Source: an uncultured Methylobacillus sp. (GTDB lineage: Bacteria; Pseudomonadota; Gammaproteobacteria; Burkholderiales; Methylophilaceae). From it: 39,898 bases of DNA. Where the stretch lies: positions 1-39,898 of the forward strand of contig CAMLDO010000020.1 of the NCBI GenBank assembly GCA_946478865.1, written 5' to 3'. How positions within the stretch are numbered: position 1 is the first letter of the stretch; each line of letters opens with the position of its first letter. The notes beneath the pieces are model-generated. The model saw only the letters and a list, made by a program, of their open reading frames with translations. It was not told the DNA's origin and did no database searches. Made by a program: the position numbers and the translations under genes. This document shows positions 17,206 to 27,661 of this stretch, one piece after another.

Positions 17206-18029
17206 AAACCTTCCACAGCTGTTACGACCTTGAGTGCGTCCACCGTCGCCTTGACGTCGTGGACACGCACGATTCTAGCGCCTTTCAGGGCCGAAATGAC
17301 AGCGGCGGACAGGCTCGCATGCAGGCGTGCATCGACATCGCTACCGGTCAGCTGGCCCAGTACCGATTTGCGCGAAAGGCCGACCAGGATGGGCTGCCCG
17401 AGCTCGCCCAACACACCCAACTCGCGCAACAAGGCGATATTGTGTACGCTGCGCTTGCCGAAACCGAAACCGGGATCGAGCAGGATGCGGTCACGCGCAA
17501 TGCCATGCGCCTCGCATGCCTGCATGCGCGCCTGCAGGAACTCGCGTACCTCGCGCACCACATCATCATAGTGCGGGTCGAGTTGCATGGTCTGCGGCGT
17601 ACCCTGGCTGTGCATGAGGCAGATGCCAACCTTGCTGTCCGCGACCGCGTCCAGCGCACCTGGCTCCGTGAGCGCGAACACGTCGTTGATGATGGAGGCG
17701 CCCGCCGCAATCGCGGCTTTCATCACTTCCGGCTTGTAGGTATCGACGGAGATCGGCACGCGCGCCTTGGCCGCGAGCGCCTCGACCACGGGAATGACAC
17801 GGCGCAGCTCTTCCTCGAGCGGTACTGGCGTCGCGCCGGGGCGAGTGGATTCACCGCCGATATCAAGGATGTCCGCGCCCTGTCCCACCAGTTCCATACC
17901 GTGCTGCACGGCGGTTTCGGCAATCGCGAACTTGCCACCGTCGGAGAACGAGTCCGGCGTGACGTTGACGATACCCATCACGCGCGGACGCGTGAGGTCG
18001 AGTTCATAGCTTCCGCAAGTCAGTTTCAT
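17202..18029 (-). CDS. folP: Dihydropteroate synthase
   Basis: Condenses 6-hydroxymethyl-7,8-dihydropterin pyrophosphate with p-aminobenzoate in folate synthesis. It is a TIM-barrel enzyme of 275 residues with [44 protein letters not shown] and a C-terminal RVHDV. ATG 18029 is chosen; an in-frame TTG lies directly before it. No Shine-Dalgarno exists because the 20 nt upstream are the 3' arm and T-run of the ftsH terminator. Expression may therefore depend on read-through or an internal promoter. The end overlaps glmM. Confidence 0.96.
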   Translation of the reverse strand: MKLTCGSYELDLTRPRVMGIVNVTPDSFSDGGKFAIAETAVQHGMELVGQGADILDIGGESTRPGATPVPLEEELRRVIPVVEALAAKARVPISVDTYKPEVMKAAIAAGASIINDVFALTEPGALDAVADSKVGICLMHSQGTPQTMQLDPHYDDVVREVREFLQARMQACEAHGIARDRILLDPGFGFGKRSVHNIALLRELGVLGELGQPILVGLSRKSVLGQLTGSDVDARLHASLSAAVISALKGARIVRVHDVKATVDALKVVTAVEGL

Positions 18030-18033
18030 CAAT

Positions 18034-18060
18034 AAAAAAGGCGTGGGGTTGGCCCACGCC
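18034..18060 (-). terminator. Rho-independent terminator after ftsH
   Basis: Minus-strand stem GGCGTGGG / CCCACGCC with a 5-nt loop and six Ts, about 20 nt past the ftsH stop. The T-run ends only four bases before the folP ATG, an unusual arrangement. Confidence 0.88.
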
Positions 18061-18079
18061 TGATGTTAAGGTTAAGGGA

Positions 18080-19972
18080 TTACGCTTCCTGTGCCGGACG
18101 GGTCGTTGGAGCAGCGGCGGAAGGGCCTCCGCTATCGCGCGGCGCCGTGGGCGAGCTCTGGCTCGGCTTGGGCGGACGCGGTGGGCGGCCGGCCATGATG
18201 TCGTCGATCTGCTCGGAGTCTATGGTTTCCCATTCGAGCAGCGCGGCAGTCATCGCCTCCACCTTGTCGCGGTTGTCCTCCAGCAGCTTGCGTGCGAGCG
18301 CGTACTGCTCGTCGATGATGCGGCGGATTTCCGTATCCACCTTGCGCATCGTTTCCTCGGACAGGTTCTTGTGCGTGGTCACTGAGCGACCGAGGAACAC
18401 TTCACCCTCGTTCTCGCCGTAAACCATCGGACCAAGCGCATCAGACATGCCGTAGCGCGTCACCATATCGCGTGCCAGTTGCGTCGCGCGTTCGAAGTCG
18501 TTGCTGGCGCCGGTGGTCATCTGATTCATGAACACCTCTTCCGCGATACGGCCGCCGAACATGATCGCAATTCGATTCATGAGGAACTCGCGATCGTAGG
18601 CGTAGCGATCTTCCTCCGGCAGCTGCATGGTCACGCCCAGCGCACGGCCGCGCGGGATGATGGTGACCTTGTGTACCGGGTCGGACTTGGGCAGCAGCTT
18701 GGCGACCACCGCGTGACCGGACTCGTGGTAAGCGGTATTGCGCTTTTCGTCCTCGCTCATGACCATGCTGCGGCGCTCGGCGCCCATCATGATCTTGTCC
18801 TTGGCGCGCTCGAAGTCTTCCATATCGACCAGGCGCTTGTTGCCGCGGGCGGCAAACAATGCAGCCTCGTTGACCAGGTTAGCGAGATCGGCACCGGAGA
18901 AACCGGGAGTGCCGCGAGCAATGATGTCGGCTTTCACGTCCGGAGCGATCGGCACCTTGCGCATGTGCACCATGAGGATTTGCTCGCGGCCACGGATATC
19001 CGGCAGCGGCACCACCACTTGACGGTCGAAACGACCTGGGCGCAGCAGCGCCGGATCCAGCACGTCCGGACGGTTGGTCGCGGCGATGACGATCACGCCA
19101 GCAGTACCCTCGAAACCGTCCATCTCGACCAGCAACTGGTTCAGCGTCTGTTCACGCTCGTCGTTGCCGCCGCCTAGACCGGCGCCGCGCTGGCGGCCGA
19201 CCGCGTCGATTTCGTCGATAAAGATGATGCAAGGCGCACTCTTCTTCGCCTGCTCGAACATATCGCGCACGCGCGCCGCGCCCACACCGACGAACATTTC
19301 AACGAAATCCGAACCGGAAATGCTGAAGAAAGGCACCTTGGCTTCGCCTGCAATCGCCTTGGCGAGCAGCGTTTTGCCGGTACCCGGGTTACCTACCATG
19401 AGCACGCCGCGCGGGATACGTCCGCCCAGCTTCTGGAACTTGGAGGGGTCGCGCAGGAATTCGACCAGTTCGCCAACTTCTTCCTTGGCTTCGTCGCAGC
19501 CGGCGACATCGGCAAAAGTTACCTGGTTGTTGTTCTCGTCCAGCATGCGCGCACGGCTCTTGCCGAAGGAGAACGCACCGCCGCGGCCTCCGCCCTGCAT
19601 CTGGCGCATGAAGAACACCCACACCGCGATCAGCAGCAGCATCGGGAACCAGGACACGAAAATATTCATGAGCAGCGACGGCTCTTCATCCGGCTTGGCC
19701 TCGACCACGACATTGTTTTTCAACAAATCGGACACGAGCCACGGGTCGGAAGGCGCATAGGTATTGAAACGCTTGCCGTCATTGGTGACTCCGCGCAGCA
19801 CGCGCCCGTCGATGGTGACCTTGGCAATGCGTCCATCCTTCACCTCCTGGATGAATTGCGAATAGACAACCTGCGTCTCGTCGGCCTTCTTGATGCCGAA
19901 CTGGTTGAAAACCGTCATCAATACCAAAGCCACAATCAACCAGATGGCGATGTTCTTAACGATATTGTTCAA
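18080..19972 (-). CDS. ftsH: ATP-dependent zinc metalloprotease FtsH
   Basis: Membrane-anchored AAA+ protease that degrades misfolded membrane proteins and regulators. It has 630 residues: an N-terminal membrane span (about 7-24), a periplasmic domain, a second span (about 105-122), an AAA module and a zinc protease domain with HESGH. Walker B ([11 protein letters not shown]), the pore motif [10 protein letters not shown] and the second region of homology ([17 protein letters not shown]) are intact. Walker A reads GNPGTGKT (194-201) instead of the usual GPPGTGKT. The start codon is TTG, with AAGGA upstream. The tail is rich in Pro and Ser. It lies downstream of rlmE, as in E. coli. Confidence 0.97.
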   Translation of the reverse strand: MNNIVKNIAIWLIVALVLMTVFNQFGIKKADETQVVYSQFIQEVKDGRIAKVTIDGRVLRGVTNDGKRFNTYAPSDPWLVSDLLKNNVVVEAKPDEEPSLLMNIFVSWFPMLLLIAVWVFFMRQMQGGGRGGAFSFGKSRARMLDENNNQVTFADVAGCDEAKEEVGELVEFLRDPSKFQKLGGRIPRGVLMVGNPGTGKTLLAKAIAGEAKVPFFSISGSDFVEMFVGVGAARVRDMFEQAKKSAPCIIFIDEIDAVGRQRGAGLGGGNDEREQTLNQLLVEMDGFEGTAGVIVIAATNRPDVLDPALLRPGRFDRQVVVPLPDIRGREQILMVHMRKVPIAPDVKADIIARGTPGFSGADLANLVNEAALFAARGNKRLVDMEDFERAKDKIMMGAERRSMVMSEDEKRNTAYHESGHAVVAKLLPKSDPVHKVTIIPRGRALGVTMQLPEEDRYAYDREFLMNRIAIMFGGRIAEEVFMNQMTTGASNDFERATQLARDMVTRYGMSDALGPMVYGENEGEVFLGRSVTTHKNLSEETMRKVDTEIRRIIDEQYALARKLLEDNRDKVEAMTAALLEWETIDSEQIDDIMAGRPPRPPKPSQSSPTAPRDSGGPSAAAPTTRPAQEA

Positions 19973-20068
19973 TGTCCCGTTCCTTGAAATATGGGAAAAG
20001 CAGAATCCATTCTAAACGTATTTGAGAGGCCGGTTCAAAAATTACACTTTGAAACACCCCCGGCGCGA

Positions 20069-20686
20069 TCAGCGTTTTTTCAGGCCTAGCAGAAAAGTTT
20101 CGCTGCTGCGATCGCGCGATGCCTTGGGTTTCCGGACCGCCACCTGCTCGAAAATCTCACGCATCGCTTTCAAGTTGTCGTCGTAGCCGCTACCCGCGAA
20201 AACTTTGACCAGCAGATTGCCACCCGGTTTCAGCCAATCGCGTGCGAACTCCAGTGCCAGCTCAACGAGGTGCGCCACGCGCGCCTGATCCATCACGTTG
20301 ATGCCACTCATATTGGGGGCCATATCGGAAATTACAAGGTCCACCTGACGGCCTTCGAGTTTTTCTTCAAACTGCCTGAGCACGCTCTCTTCGCGAAAAT
20401 CGCCTTGCAGGAAATCCACGCCCGGAACCGGCTGCATTTCGAGAATATCGAGCGCAAACACCTTGCCGTTGCCCTTGAGACGCTGAATCGCGACCTGCGA
20501 CCAGCTGCCGGGGGCAGAACCGAGGTCGACCACCACCATGCCTGGCTTGATGAGCCTGTCCTTGTCGTCGATTTCCATGAGCTTGTAGGCGGCGCGGGCA
20601 CGATAGCCCTCCTTCTGCGCGCGCTTCACGAATTCGTCGCTGACATGCTCCTGCATCCAGGCTTTGCTGGTTCGGGTACGCTTCAT
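20069..20686 (-). CDS. rlmE: 23S rRNA (uridine-2'-O-)-methyltransferase RlmE (FtsJ/RrmJ)
   Basis: Methylates the 2'-hydroxyl of U2552 in 23S rRNA during late 50S maturation. It has 205 residues with a Rossmann SAM domain: [15 protein letters not shown] binds SAM, and the catalytic K-D-K-E set is recognisable in [27 protein letters not shown] and SSETFLLG. It is the gene upstream of ftsH, in the familiar rlmE-ftsH order, and lies only 18 bp from the divergent yhbY. Confidence 0.96.
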   Translation of the reverse strand: MKRTRTSKAWMQEHVSDEFVKRAQKEGYRARAAYKLMEIDDKDRLIKPGMVVVDLGSAPGSWSQVAIQRLKGNGKVFALDILEMQPVPGVDFLQGDFREESVLRQFEEKLEGRQVDLVISDMAPNMSGINVMDQARVAHLVELALEFARDWLKPGGNLLVKVFAGSGYDDNLKAMREIFEQVAVRKPKASRDRSSETFLLGLKKR

Positions 20687-20693
20687 CTGTTAA

Positions 20694-20699
20694 AATTGC
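20694..20699 (+). promoter_or_regulatory. Candidate -10 box for yhbY in the 18-bp divergent gap
   Basis: A TTAAAAT stretch lies immediately before yhbY ATG 20705. If it is the -10 hexamer, transcription would start at or within a few bases of the ATG, giving a leaderless mRNA, and its -35 would fall inside rlmE. Confidence 0.4.
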
Positions 20700-20704
20700 C
20701 TGCT

Positions 20705-21001
20705 ATGCTCAAATTGAATTCCAAACAAACCAGCCACTTGCGCGCACTTGGCCACAACCTCAACCCGGTCGTCATGATCGGCAACAATGGCCTGTCCGAA
20801 CAGGTGATGCGCGAGATCGACATCAGCCTCAAGGCGCACGAGCTGATCAAGATCAAGGTATTCGGCGACGACCGCGAACAACGCAAGCAGATGCTGGAAG
20901 CTATCTGCGAGCAGTTGGACGCCGCTCCTATCCATCATATCGGCAAGCAGCTGATCGTCTACCGCCCCGCCGAAACACCGAAAATCGCACTTCCCAAATG
21001 A
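20705..21001 (+). CDS. yhbY: YhbY family RNA-binding protein (CRM domain)
   Basis: Small CRM-domain protein of 98 residues that associates with pre-50S ribosomal particles. It shows the family pattern LRALGHNLNPVVMIGNNGLSE at residues 13-33 and a basic central region (ALKAHELIKIKV-like), with GKQLIVYRP near the C-terminus. The start is ATG 20705; the frame is open far upstream only because it runs antisense through rlmE. There is no Shine-Dalgarno. Divergence from rlmE, another 50S maturation factor, fits a shared role. Confidence 0.92.
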   Translation: MLKLNSKQTSHLRALGHNLNPVVMIGNNGLSEQVMREIDISLKAHELIKIKVFGDDREQRKQMLEAICEQLDAAPIHHIGKQLIVYRPAETPKIALPK

Positions 21002-21002
21002 C

Positions 21003-21028
21003 AAATGCAGGCGTTTCCGCCTGCATTT
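21003..21028. terminator. Bidirectional terminator between yhbY and the DUF4149 gene
   Basis: Perfect 11-bp stem AAATGCAGGCG / CGCCTGCATTT with a TTTC loop, in the 51-bp gap between convergent genes. A and T tracts at both ends allow it to serve both directions. Confidence 0.82.
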
Positions 21029-21052
21029 CGTACTCCTTGCTTCGCAACCCGC

Positions 21053-21511
21053 TTAGCTGCGGGCTTTGAAAATCAGCACCAGCCCGAGCAGGCTTTCCAC
21101 CAGATAGGCGATGCTTGCCACGCCATGCCAGGTCGCAAACCGGTCGCGGAACATGCTGTGCATCACGTCGGCCGGCATCGCCTGCGCCTTGAGCGAGGCG
21201 ATGATAGGCTGAATGCCGAAATGGCCGAACAGCGTAAGCGCGAGCATCACGAAAGCCGCCCAGAAGAACGCCTGCTTGAAAGCGTTGAGGCCAAACTTGG
21301 CAACACGATGCGCGAGCAGATAGACGCCACTGAGCAGTCCCAGATACGCGACCCAGGTGAACATTACCCCGGCCAGGTTCCCGGCCAGCTGGCGATTCTC
21401 GCCCAGAGTATAAAATAGCGCAGGCGCGGCCAGATAGCCGATGGCCCACAGACCGCCAACCCAAGCGGTCATAAGGATCAGGGCAATACTATCCGAGAAC
21501 GAGATTTTCAT
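21053..21511 (-). CDS. DUF4149 family membrane protein
   Basis: Inner-membrane protein of 152 residues with four predicted membrane segments, resembling the DUF4149/TMEM205-like family of unknown function. The sequence near the N-terminus (MTAWVGGLWAIGYLAAPALF) and a later RFATWHGVASIAYLVESLLGL are typical. It starts at ATG 21511, 4 nt after the greA stop, so it is probably an operon partner of greA. The function cannot be read from sequence. Confidence 0.85.
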   Translation of the reverse strand: MKISFSDSIALILMTAWVGGLWAIGYLAAPALFYTLGENRQLAGNLAGVMFTWVAYLGLLSGVYLLAHRVAKFGLNAFKQAFFWAAFVMLALTLFGHFGIQPIIASLKAQAMPADVMHSMFRDRFATWHGVASIAYLVESLLGLVLIFKARS

Positions 21512-21515
21512 CGGA

Positions 21516-21992
21516 TTACTGGTAACGCACTTCCAGCACTTCGTAGGCGCGCAGGCCACCCGGGGCCATCACTTCGGCCACGTCGCCTGCATACTTGCCG
21601 ATGAGTGCACGCGCGATCGGCGAGCTCACGGAAATCTTGCCTGCCTTGATGTCGGCTTCGTCGTCGCCCACGATCTGATAGGTCACGCTGTCGCCGTTGT
21701 CCTGGTCTTCCAGTTCCACAGTGGCGCCGAACACGCAGCGGCCATCCGCATCCAGCGTGGTCGGGTCAATGATCTGAGCGTTGGCCAACTTGGCCTCCAC
21801 TTCGGCGATACGCCCTTCGATGAAGCTCTGACGCTCCTTGGCGGCATCGTACTCGGCGTTTTCGGACAGATCGCCATGCGAACGCGCCTCCGCGATATCT
21901 GCGATCACTTTCGGGCGTTCCACGCTGCGCAGGTGCTGCAGCTCGGCCTTCAACAGTTCGGCTCCGCGAACCGTCAACGGAATCTTTTGCAT
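21516..21992 (-). CDS. greA: Transcription elongation factor GreA
   Basis: Rescues backtracked RNA polymerase by stimulating transcript cleavage. It has 158 residues: an N-terminal coiled coil containing the tip sequence [20 protein letters not shown], whose acidic residues enter the polymerase channel, and a C-terminal FKBP-like domain ([18 protein letters not shown]). AAGGAAAA precedes the ATG. It is separated from carB by a terminator hairpin and is followed by the DUF4149 gene. Confidence 0.97.
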   Translation of the reverse strand: MQKIPLTVRGAELLKAELQHLRSVERPKVIADIAEARSHGDLSENAEYDAAKERQSFIEGRIAEVEAKLANAQIIDPTTLDADGRCVFGATVELEDQDNGDSVTYQIVGDDEADIKAGKISVSSPIARALIGKYAGDVAEVMAPGGLRAYEVLEVRYQ

Positions 21993-22014
21993 TTAGTTTT
22001 CCTTACCAAAAATG

Positions 22015-22050
22015 AAAAACCACGCCGGGTTTGAAGCCGGGGTGGTTTTT
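22015..22050 (-). terminator. Terminator after carB
   Basis: Minus-strand long stem AAACCACCCCGG / CCGGCGTGGTTT (one mismatch) with a short loop and a run of Ts, about 20 nt past the carB stop and just upstream of greA. Confidence 0.85.
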
Positions 22051-22068
22051 GAAGTAGCTCGTATGGTA

Positions 22069-25000
22069 TTACTTACTCAGCTGGCGATGCAAGACCTGAA
22101 GCGATTGTACTTCCAGTTCCTTCATGTGTGCCATGCCGATGCAGGCCGCCTTGGCGCCGGCCAGCGTCGTGTAGTACGTCACCTTCTGCTGCAACGCGTT
22201 GCGGCGGATCGCGTAGGAATCCTGCATTGCGCGCTTGTCCTCGACCACGTTGACGATGAAGCTGATCTCGCCGTTCTTGATCATGTCGACGATGTGCGGA
22301 CGGCCCTCGGTCACCTTGTTGACCGGGGTGACATCGAGGCCCGAGGCTTGCAACGCAGCCGCAGTACCGCGCGTAGCGACCAACTGGAAACCGAGGTCGG
22401 CCAGATCCTTGGCGATTTCGACCACTCTCTCGCGATCCTCGCGACGCACGCTGATGAACGCCTTGCCGCCAGACGGCAGCTTGGTGCCAGCGCCGAGTTG
22501 GGACTTCACGAAGGCTTCTGCAAACGTCTGGCCGACGCCCATCACTTCGCCGGTGGACTTCATTTCCGGCCCGAGGATGGTATCCACGCCCGGGAACTTG
22601 ATGAACGGGAATACCGCTTCCTTGACGGAGTAATACGGCGGCACCACCTCGTGCGTCACGCCTTGGTCCTTGAGGCTCTTGCCCGCCATGCAGCGTGCGG
22701 CGATCTTGGCAAGCTGCAGGCCACAGGCCTTGGACACGAACGGCACAGTACGCGAAGCACGCGGGTTTACTTCCAGCACGTATACGGTATCGCCCTGGAT
22801 CGCGAATTGCACGTTCATGAGGCCGACCACACCAAGCGCCTTCGCCATCATCACGGTCTGGCGACGCAGCTCGTCCTGCAATTCGTTGGACAGGCTATAC
22901 GGCGGCAGCGAACAGGCGGAGTCGCCGGAGTGCACGCCGGCTTGCTCCACGTGTTCCATGATGCCGCCGATAACGACTTCAGCGCCGTCGGACAGCGCAT
23001 CCACGTCGACTTCCTTGGCGTCGTTGAGGAAGCGGTCGAGCAGCACCGGGCTGTCGTTGGAAACCTTGACCGCTTCTCGCATGTAGCGTTCGAGCTGGGC
23101 CTGCTCCTGCACGATTTCCATCGCGCGTCCACCGAGCACGTAGGACGGACGGACCACCAGCGGGTAGCCGATTTCGGTGGCGCAGCGCAGCGCTTCCTCT
23201 TCGGTACGCGCGGTGCGGTTGGGCGGCTGCTTGAGACCGAGCTCGTGCAGCATCTGCTGGAAGCGCTCGCGGTCTTCCGCGCGGTCGATTGCGTCCGGGC
23301 TGGTACCGATAATGGGCACGCCGGCTTTTTCCAGGTCGCGCGCGAGCTTGAGCGGAGTCTGGCCGCCGTACTGCACGATCACGCCTTCCGGCTTTTCCAG
23401 CGCGACGATTTCCAGCACGTCTTCCAGCGTCAACGGCTCGAAGTAGAGGCGATCGGAAGTGTCGTAGTCGGTAGACACGGTTTCCGGGTTGCAGTTGACC
23501 ATGATGGTCTCATAGCCGTCCTCGCGCATCGCGAATGCGGCATGCACACAGCAATAGTCGAATTCGATGCCCTGGCCGATGCGGTTGGGACCGCCGCCCA
23601 GAACCATGATCTTGCGCTTGTTGGTCGGCTGCGCCTCGCACTCTTCCTCGTAGGTGGAATACATGTAGGCAGTGTTGGTCGCGAACTCGGCTGCACAGGT
23701 ATCGACGCGCTTGTACACCGGGCGCACATTGAGTGCATGACGGTAGGCACGCACCGCATGCTGGTCGGTACCCAACAGGCGTGCAAGGCGGCGGTCCGAG
23801 AACCCGCGGCGCTTGAGCTGGAACAGCGCATCGCGGTCGAGGTCGGCCATCGACTTGCCCTTGAGCGCCTGCTCACGCTTGATAATGTCCTCGATCTGCA
23901 CCAGGAACCATGGATCAATCTTGGAGTGGTCGTGCACTTCATCCACGCTCATGCCGGCGCGGAAAGCATCACCCACATACCAGATGCGTTCCGGACCAGG
24001 CTCGCCGAGCTCGGTCACGATACGATCCATATCGGCGGTCTTTTCATCGAGACCGTCCACGCCCACTTCGAGACCACGCAGGGCCTTCTGGAAGGACTCC
24101 TGGAAGGTGCGGCCCATCGCCATCACTTCGCCCACCGACTTCATCTGGGTAGTCAGGCGCGAGTCAGCTTGCGGGAATTTCTCGAACGCGAAACGCGGAA
24201 TCTTGGTGACCACGTAGTCGATGGAAGGCTCGAACGAAGCCGGGGTCTGGCCGCCGGTAATGTCGTTCTTGAGTTCGTCCAGCGTGTAACCCACCGCGAG
24301 CTTGGCCGCGACCTTGGCGATCGGGAAGCCGGTCGCCTTGGAAGCCAGCGCGGAGGAACGCGACACGCGCGGGTTCATCTCGATGACGATCATGCGGCCG
24401 TCTTGCGGGTTGATCGCGAACTGCACGTTGGAACCGCCGGTATCCACGCCGATCTCGCGCAGCACTGCCAGCGAGGCGTCGCGCATGATCTGGTATTCCT
24501 TGTCCGTCAGCGTCTGCGCCGGGGCGACGGTAATGGAGTCGCCGGTATGCACGCCCATCGGGTCCAGATTTTCAATGGAACAGATGATGATGCAGTTGTC
24601 CTTGCGGTCGCGCACCACCTCCATCTCGTATTCTTTCCAGCCGAGCAGCGATTCTTCGATCAGCAACTCGCTGGTGGGCGAGGCTTCCAGGCCGCGCTCG
24701 CAGATCGCGAGGAATTCCTCGCGGTTGTAGGCGATGCCGCCGCCGGAACCGCCCATGGTGAAGGACGGGCGGATAATCGCCGGATAGCCGATTACGGACT
24801 GCACCTGCAGTGCCTCTTCCAGGCTATGCGCCACTGCGGAACGGGCGGAACCCAGGCCGATCTTGGTCATCGCAACCTTGAACTTCTCGCGGTCCTCGGC
24901 CTTGTCGATCGCTTCCTTGGTCGCGCCGATGAGCTCGACGTTGTACTTTTCCAGCACGCCATGGCGATCCAGATCGAGCGCGCAGTTGAGCGCGGTCTGT

Positions 25001-25275
25001 CCGCCCATGGTCGGCAGCAACGCGTCCGGACGCTCGATCGCGATGATCTTTTCCACCATCTGCCAGGTCACCGGCTCGATGTAGGTCGCATCCGCCATTT
25101 CCGGGTCGGTCATGATGGTGGCCGGGTTGGAGTTGACCAGAATGACGCGGTAACCTTCTTCCTTGAGAGCCTTGCAGGCCTGGGCGCCGGAATAGTCGAA
25201 TTCACAGGCCTGTCCGATGACGATGGGGCCTGCGCCGATGATAAGGATGCTTTTAATGTCTGTACGTTTTGCCAT
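22069..25275 (-). CDS. carB: Carbamoyl-phosphate synthase large subunit
   Basis: Makes carbamoyl phosphate from ammonia, bicarbonate and two ATP, for pyrimidines and arginine. It has 1068 residues, with two ATP-grasp halves (around 1-550 and 551-935; [17 protein letters not shown] marks the second) and a C-terminal allosteric MGS-like domain (about 936-1068). I start at ATG 25275 ([21 protein letters not shown]), as in homologues; the frame extends to 25341. There is no clear Shine-Dalgarno, and a hairpin lies between carA and this gene. The overlapping 1092-residue open frame on the other strand is a codon shadow. Confidence 0.98.
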   Translation of the reverse strand: MAKRTDIKSILIIGAGPIVIGQACEFDYSGAQACKALKEEGYRVILVNSNPATIMTDPEMADATYIEPVTWQMVEKIIAIERPDALLPTMGGQTALNCALDLDRHGVLEKYNVELIGATKEAIDKAEDREKFKVAMTKIGLGSARSAVAHSLEEALQVQSVIGYPAIIRPSFTMGGSGGGIAYNREEFLAICERGLEASPTSELLIEESLLGWKEYEMEVVRDRKDNCIIICSIENLDPMGVHTGDSITVAPAQTLTDKEYQIMRDASLAVLREIGVDTGGSNVQFAINPQDGRMIVIEMNPRVSRSSALASKATGFPIAKVAAKLAVGYTLDELKNDITGGQTPASFEPSIDYVVTKIPRFAFEKFPQADSRLTTQMKSVGEVMAMGRTFQESFQKALRGLEVGVDGLDEKTADMDRIVTELGEPGPERIWYVGDAFRAGMSVDEVHDHSKIDPWFLVQIEDIIKREQALKGKSMADLDRDALFQLKRRGFSDRRLARLLGTDQHAVRAYRHALNVRPVYKRVDTCAAEFATNTAYMYSTYEEECEAQPTNKRKIMVLGGGPNRIGQGIEFDYCCVHAAFAMREDGYETIMVNCNPETVSTDYDTSDRLYFEPLTLEDVLEIVALEKPEGVIVQYGGQTPLKLARDLEKAGVPIIGTSPDAIDRAEDRERFQQMLHELGLKQPPNRTARTEEEALRCATEIGYPLVVRPSYVLGGRAMEIVQEQAQLERYMREAVKVSNDSPVLLDRFLNDAKEVDVDALSDGAEVVIGGIMEHVEQAGVHSGDSACSLPPYSLSNELQDELRRQTVMMAKALGVVGLMNVQFAIQGDTVYVLEVNPRASRTVPFVSKACGLQLAKIAARCMAGKSLKDQGVTHEVVPPYYSVKEAVFPFIKFPGVDTILGPEMKSTGEVMGVGQTFAEAFVKSQLGAGTKLPSGGKAFISVRREDRERVVEIAKDLADLGFQLVATRGTAAALQASGLDVTPVNKVTEGRPHIVDMIKNGEISFIVNVVEDKRAMQDSYAIRRNALQQKVTYYTTLAGAKAACIGMAHMKELEVQSLQVLHRQLSK

Positions 25276-25312
25276 AAGGGTAGTCGCTAGCTGGTAGTCG
25301 CTGATTGTGAAA

Positions 25313-25333
25313 CGGCCGGTTTTGCACCGGCCG
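25313..25333 (-). terminator. Hairpin between carA and carB
   Basis: Perfect 8-bp stem CGGCCGGT / ACCGGCCG with a 5-nt loop, 11 nt after the carA stop. Only three Ts follow on the minus strand. It may attenuate carB or protect the carA 3' end; full termination would separate two subunits needed in equal amounts. Confidence 0.55.
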
Positions 25334-25344
25334 ATCTTCAACGC

Positions 25345-26475
<1,131 letters not shown>

Positions 26476-26528
26476 GGTCTAACCCCTTGTGTTCTATACG
26501 GTTTGTCGCTTGAGATAGCGGATGTGCA

Positions 26529-26558
26529 AAGCGGGGCTGGCTTACGCCGTCCCCGCTT
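26529..26558 (-). promoter_or_regulatory. Hairpin in the carAB leader
   Basis: Perfect 8-bp stem AAGCGGGG / CCCCGCTT, with a nested GGC/GCC pairing in its 14-nt loop, begins about 6 nt after the predicted carAB transcription start and lies about 54 nt before the carA start. No T-run follows, so it is not an ordinary terminator. It could stabilise the leader or serve regulation by pyrimidines or arginine. Confidence 0.5.
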
Positions 26559-26570
26559 CGAATTCGTTGA

Positions 26571-26599
26571 ATTATAGCCTAAAACGGCTTGAGCATCAA
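26571..26599 (-). promoter_or_regulatory. Sigma70 promoter of carAB
   Basis: Minus-strand -35 TTGATG (26599-26594) and perfect -10 TATAAT (26576-26571) with 17-bp spacing. The predicted start is about 26564, giving a leader of some 89 nt. The remaining 26600-26730 in this 301-bp gap shows no gene or structure that I can recognise. Confidence 0.75.
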
Positions 26600-26733
26600 C
26601 GCGAACCTTTGAGTCTCGACGACAAGCCCCGATTATTTACGCGTCGCAGACAAAACCCGGAAAACGGCAAAGTGAAGGGCGTACGGCAAACCGCTACGTC
26701 AGTTGTGCTGCCAATGCGTCAGGTCCTGAAACG

Positions 26734-26756
26734 AAAAACGCCGCTTGCGCGGCGCA
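26734..26756 (-). terminator. Terminator after dapB
   Basis: Minus-strand stem CGCCGC / GCGGCG with a GCAA tetraloop followed by a T-run (26738-26734), about 20 nt past the dapB stop. Confidence 0.88.
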
Positions 26757-26776
26757 TTTGTTTAAATGCATGCAGG

Positions 26777-27577
26777 CTAGATCAATCCCAGTACGTCGCG
26801 CATGTCGAACAAGCCGCTCTTCTTGTCCTTCATGAACTTGGCAGCACGCAGCGCGCCCAGCGCGAAGGTTGCTCGGCTGGAAGCCTTGTGGGTCAGCTCG
26901 ACACGTTCCCCGATACCCGCGAACAACACGGTATGGTCGCCGACAACGTCACCGCCGCGCACCGTGGCAAAGCCGATGGTGGAGGGATCGCGCTCGCCCG
27001 TCACGCCTTCGCGCCCGTATACGGCGCACTCGGCCAGATTGCGGCCCAGTGCAGCAGCAGCCGCTTCGCCCAGGCGTAGCGCGGTACCAGAAGGTGCGTC
27101 CACCTTGTGACGATGGTGCGCCTCGATGATTTCGATATCGTAGCCTTCGGCCAGAACCTTGGCCGCCGCCTGAACCAGGTTGATCAGCAGATTCACGCCT
27201 ACGCTCATATTGGGCGCGAACACCACCGGGATTTCCTTTGCTGCATCGGCAATCGCCTGTTTCTGTTCGGGGCTGAAACCGGTCGTGCCGATCACCATGC
27301 CTACACCCGCTTTGCGGCAGGCAGCGAGATATTCCATGCTGGCTTCGGGACGGGTGAAGTCGACAAGCACGTGTGCGCCTTGCAGGGCCGCCGCGATATC
27401 GGCCGTCACCTTTACGCCGCACGCCGGACCGAATAATTCGCCGGCATCGCGCCCAAGATGCGGGCTTCCGTCGCGATCCAGAGCCGCGTGCAGCTTGAGG
27501 TCAGCGTCGGCCAGCGTGGCCTCGAGCAGGGCGTGGCCCATACGGCCAGAACTGCCTGCAATCACAACATTCAACAT
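26777..27577 (-). CDS. dapB: 4-hydroxy-tetrahydrodipicolinate reductase
   Basis: NAD(P)H-dependent enzyme of the diaminopimelate/lysine pathway, 266 residues. N-terminal [17 protein letters not shown] binds the nucleotide, GTTGFSPEQ and [12 protein letters not shown] line the active site, and [20 protein letters not shown] is the DapB signature with the catalytic His and Lys. I start at ATG 27577 with AAGGGAA upstream; the frame is open to 27619. It follows bamE, a common betaproteobacterial order. Confidence 0.97.
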   Translation of the reverse strand: MLNVVIAGSSGRMGHALLEATLADADLKLHAALDRDGSPHLGRDAGELFGPACGVKVTADIAAALQGAHVLVDFTRPEASMEYLAACRKAGVGMVIGTTGFSPEQKQAIADAAKEIPVVFAPNMSVGVNLLINLVQAAAKVLAEGYDIEIIEAHHRHKVDAPSGTALRLGEAAAAALGRNLAECAVYGREGVTGERDPSTIGFATVRGGDVVGDHTVLFAGIGERVELTHKASSRATFALGALRAAKFMKDKKSGLFDMRDVLGLI

Positions 27578-27633
27578 CGAATGATTCCCTTCTTCATGCC
27601 GGAACGGGCATGGATACATATATCTAAAGTATT

Positions 27634-27653
27634 CGGCCAGCTCACGCTGGCCG
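27634..27653 (-). terminator. Hairpin between bamE and dapB
   Basis: Perfect 8-bp stem CGGCCAGC / GCTGGCCG with a 4-nt loop, 8 nt beyond the bamE stop. It lacks a real T-run, so it is more likely a partial terminator or an mRNA-stabilising element within the bamE-dapB transcript. Confidence 0.5.
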
Positions 27654-27661
27654 TTGTTGGA

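Noticed and set aside
22012..25290. 1092-codon open frame on the plus strand
   Set aside because: It is the exact antisense of carB. High-GC codon use leaves the opposite frame open, and its translation is His/Arg/Val-rich without any recognisable domain.
26522..27079. 185-codon open frame covering the carA-dapB gap
   Set aside because: More than half lies antisense to dapB, and the upstream part covers the carAB promoter and leader; no domain or ribosome site is seen.
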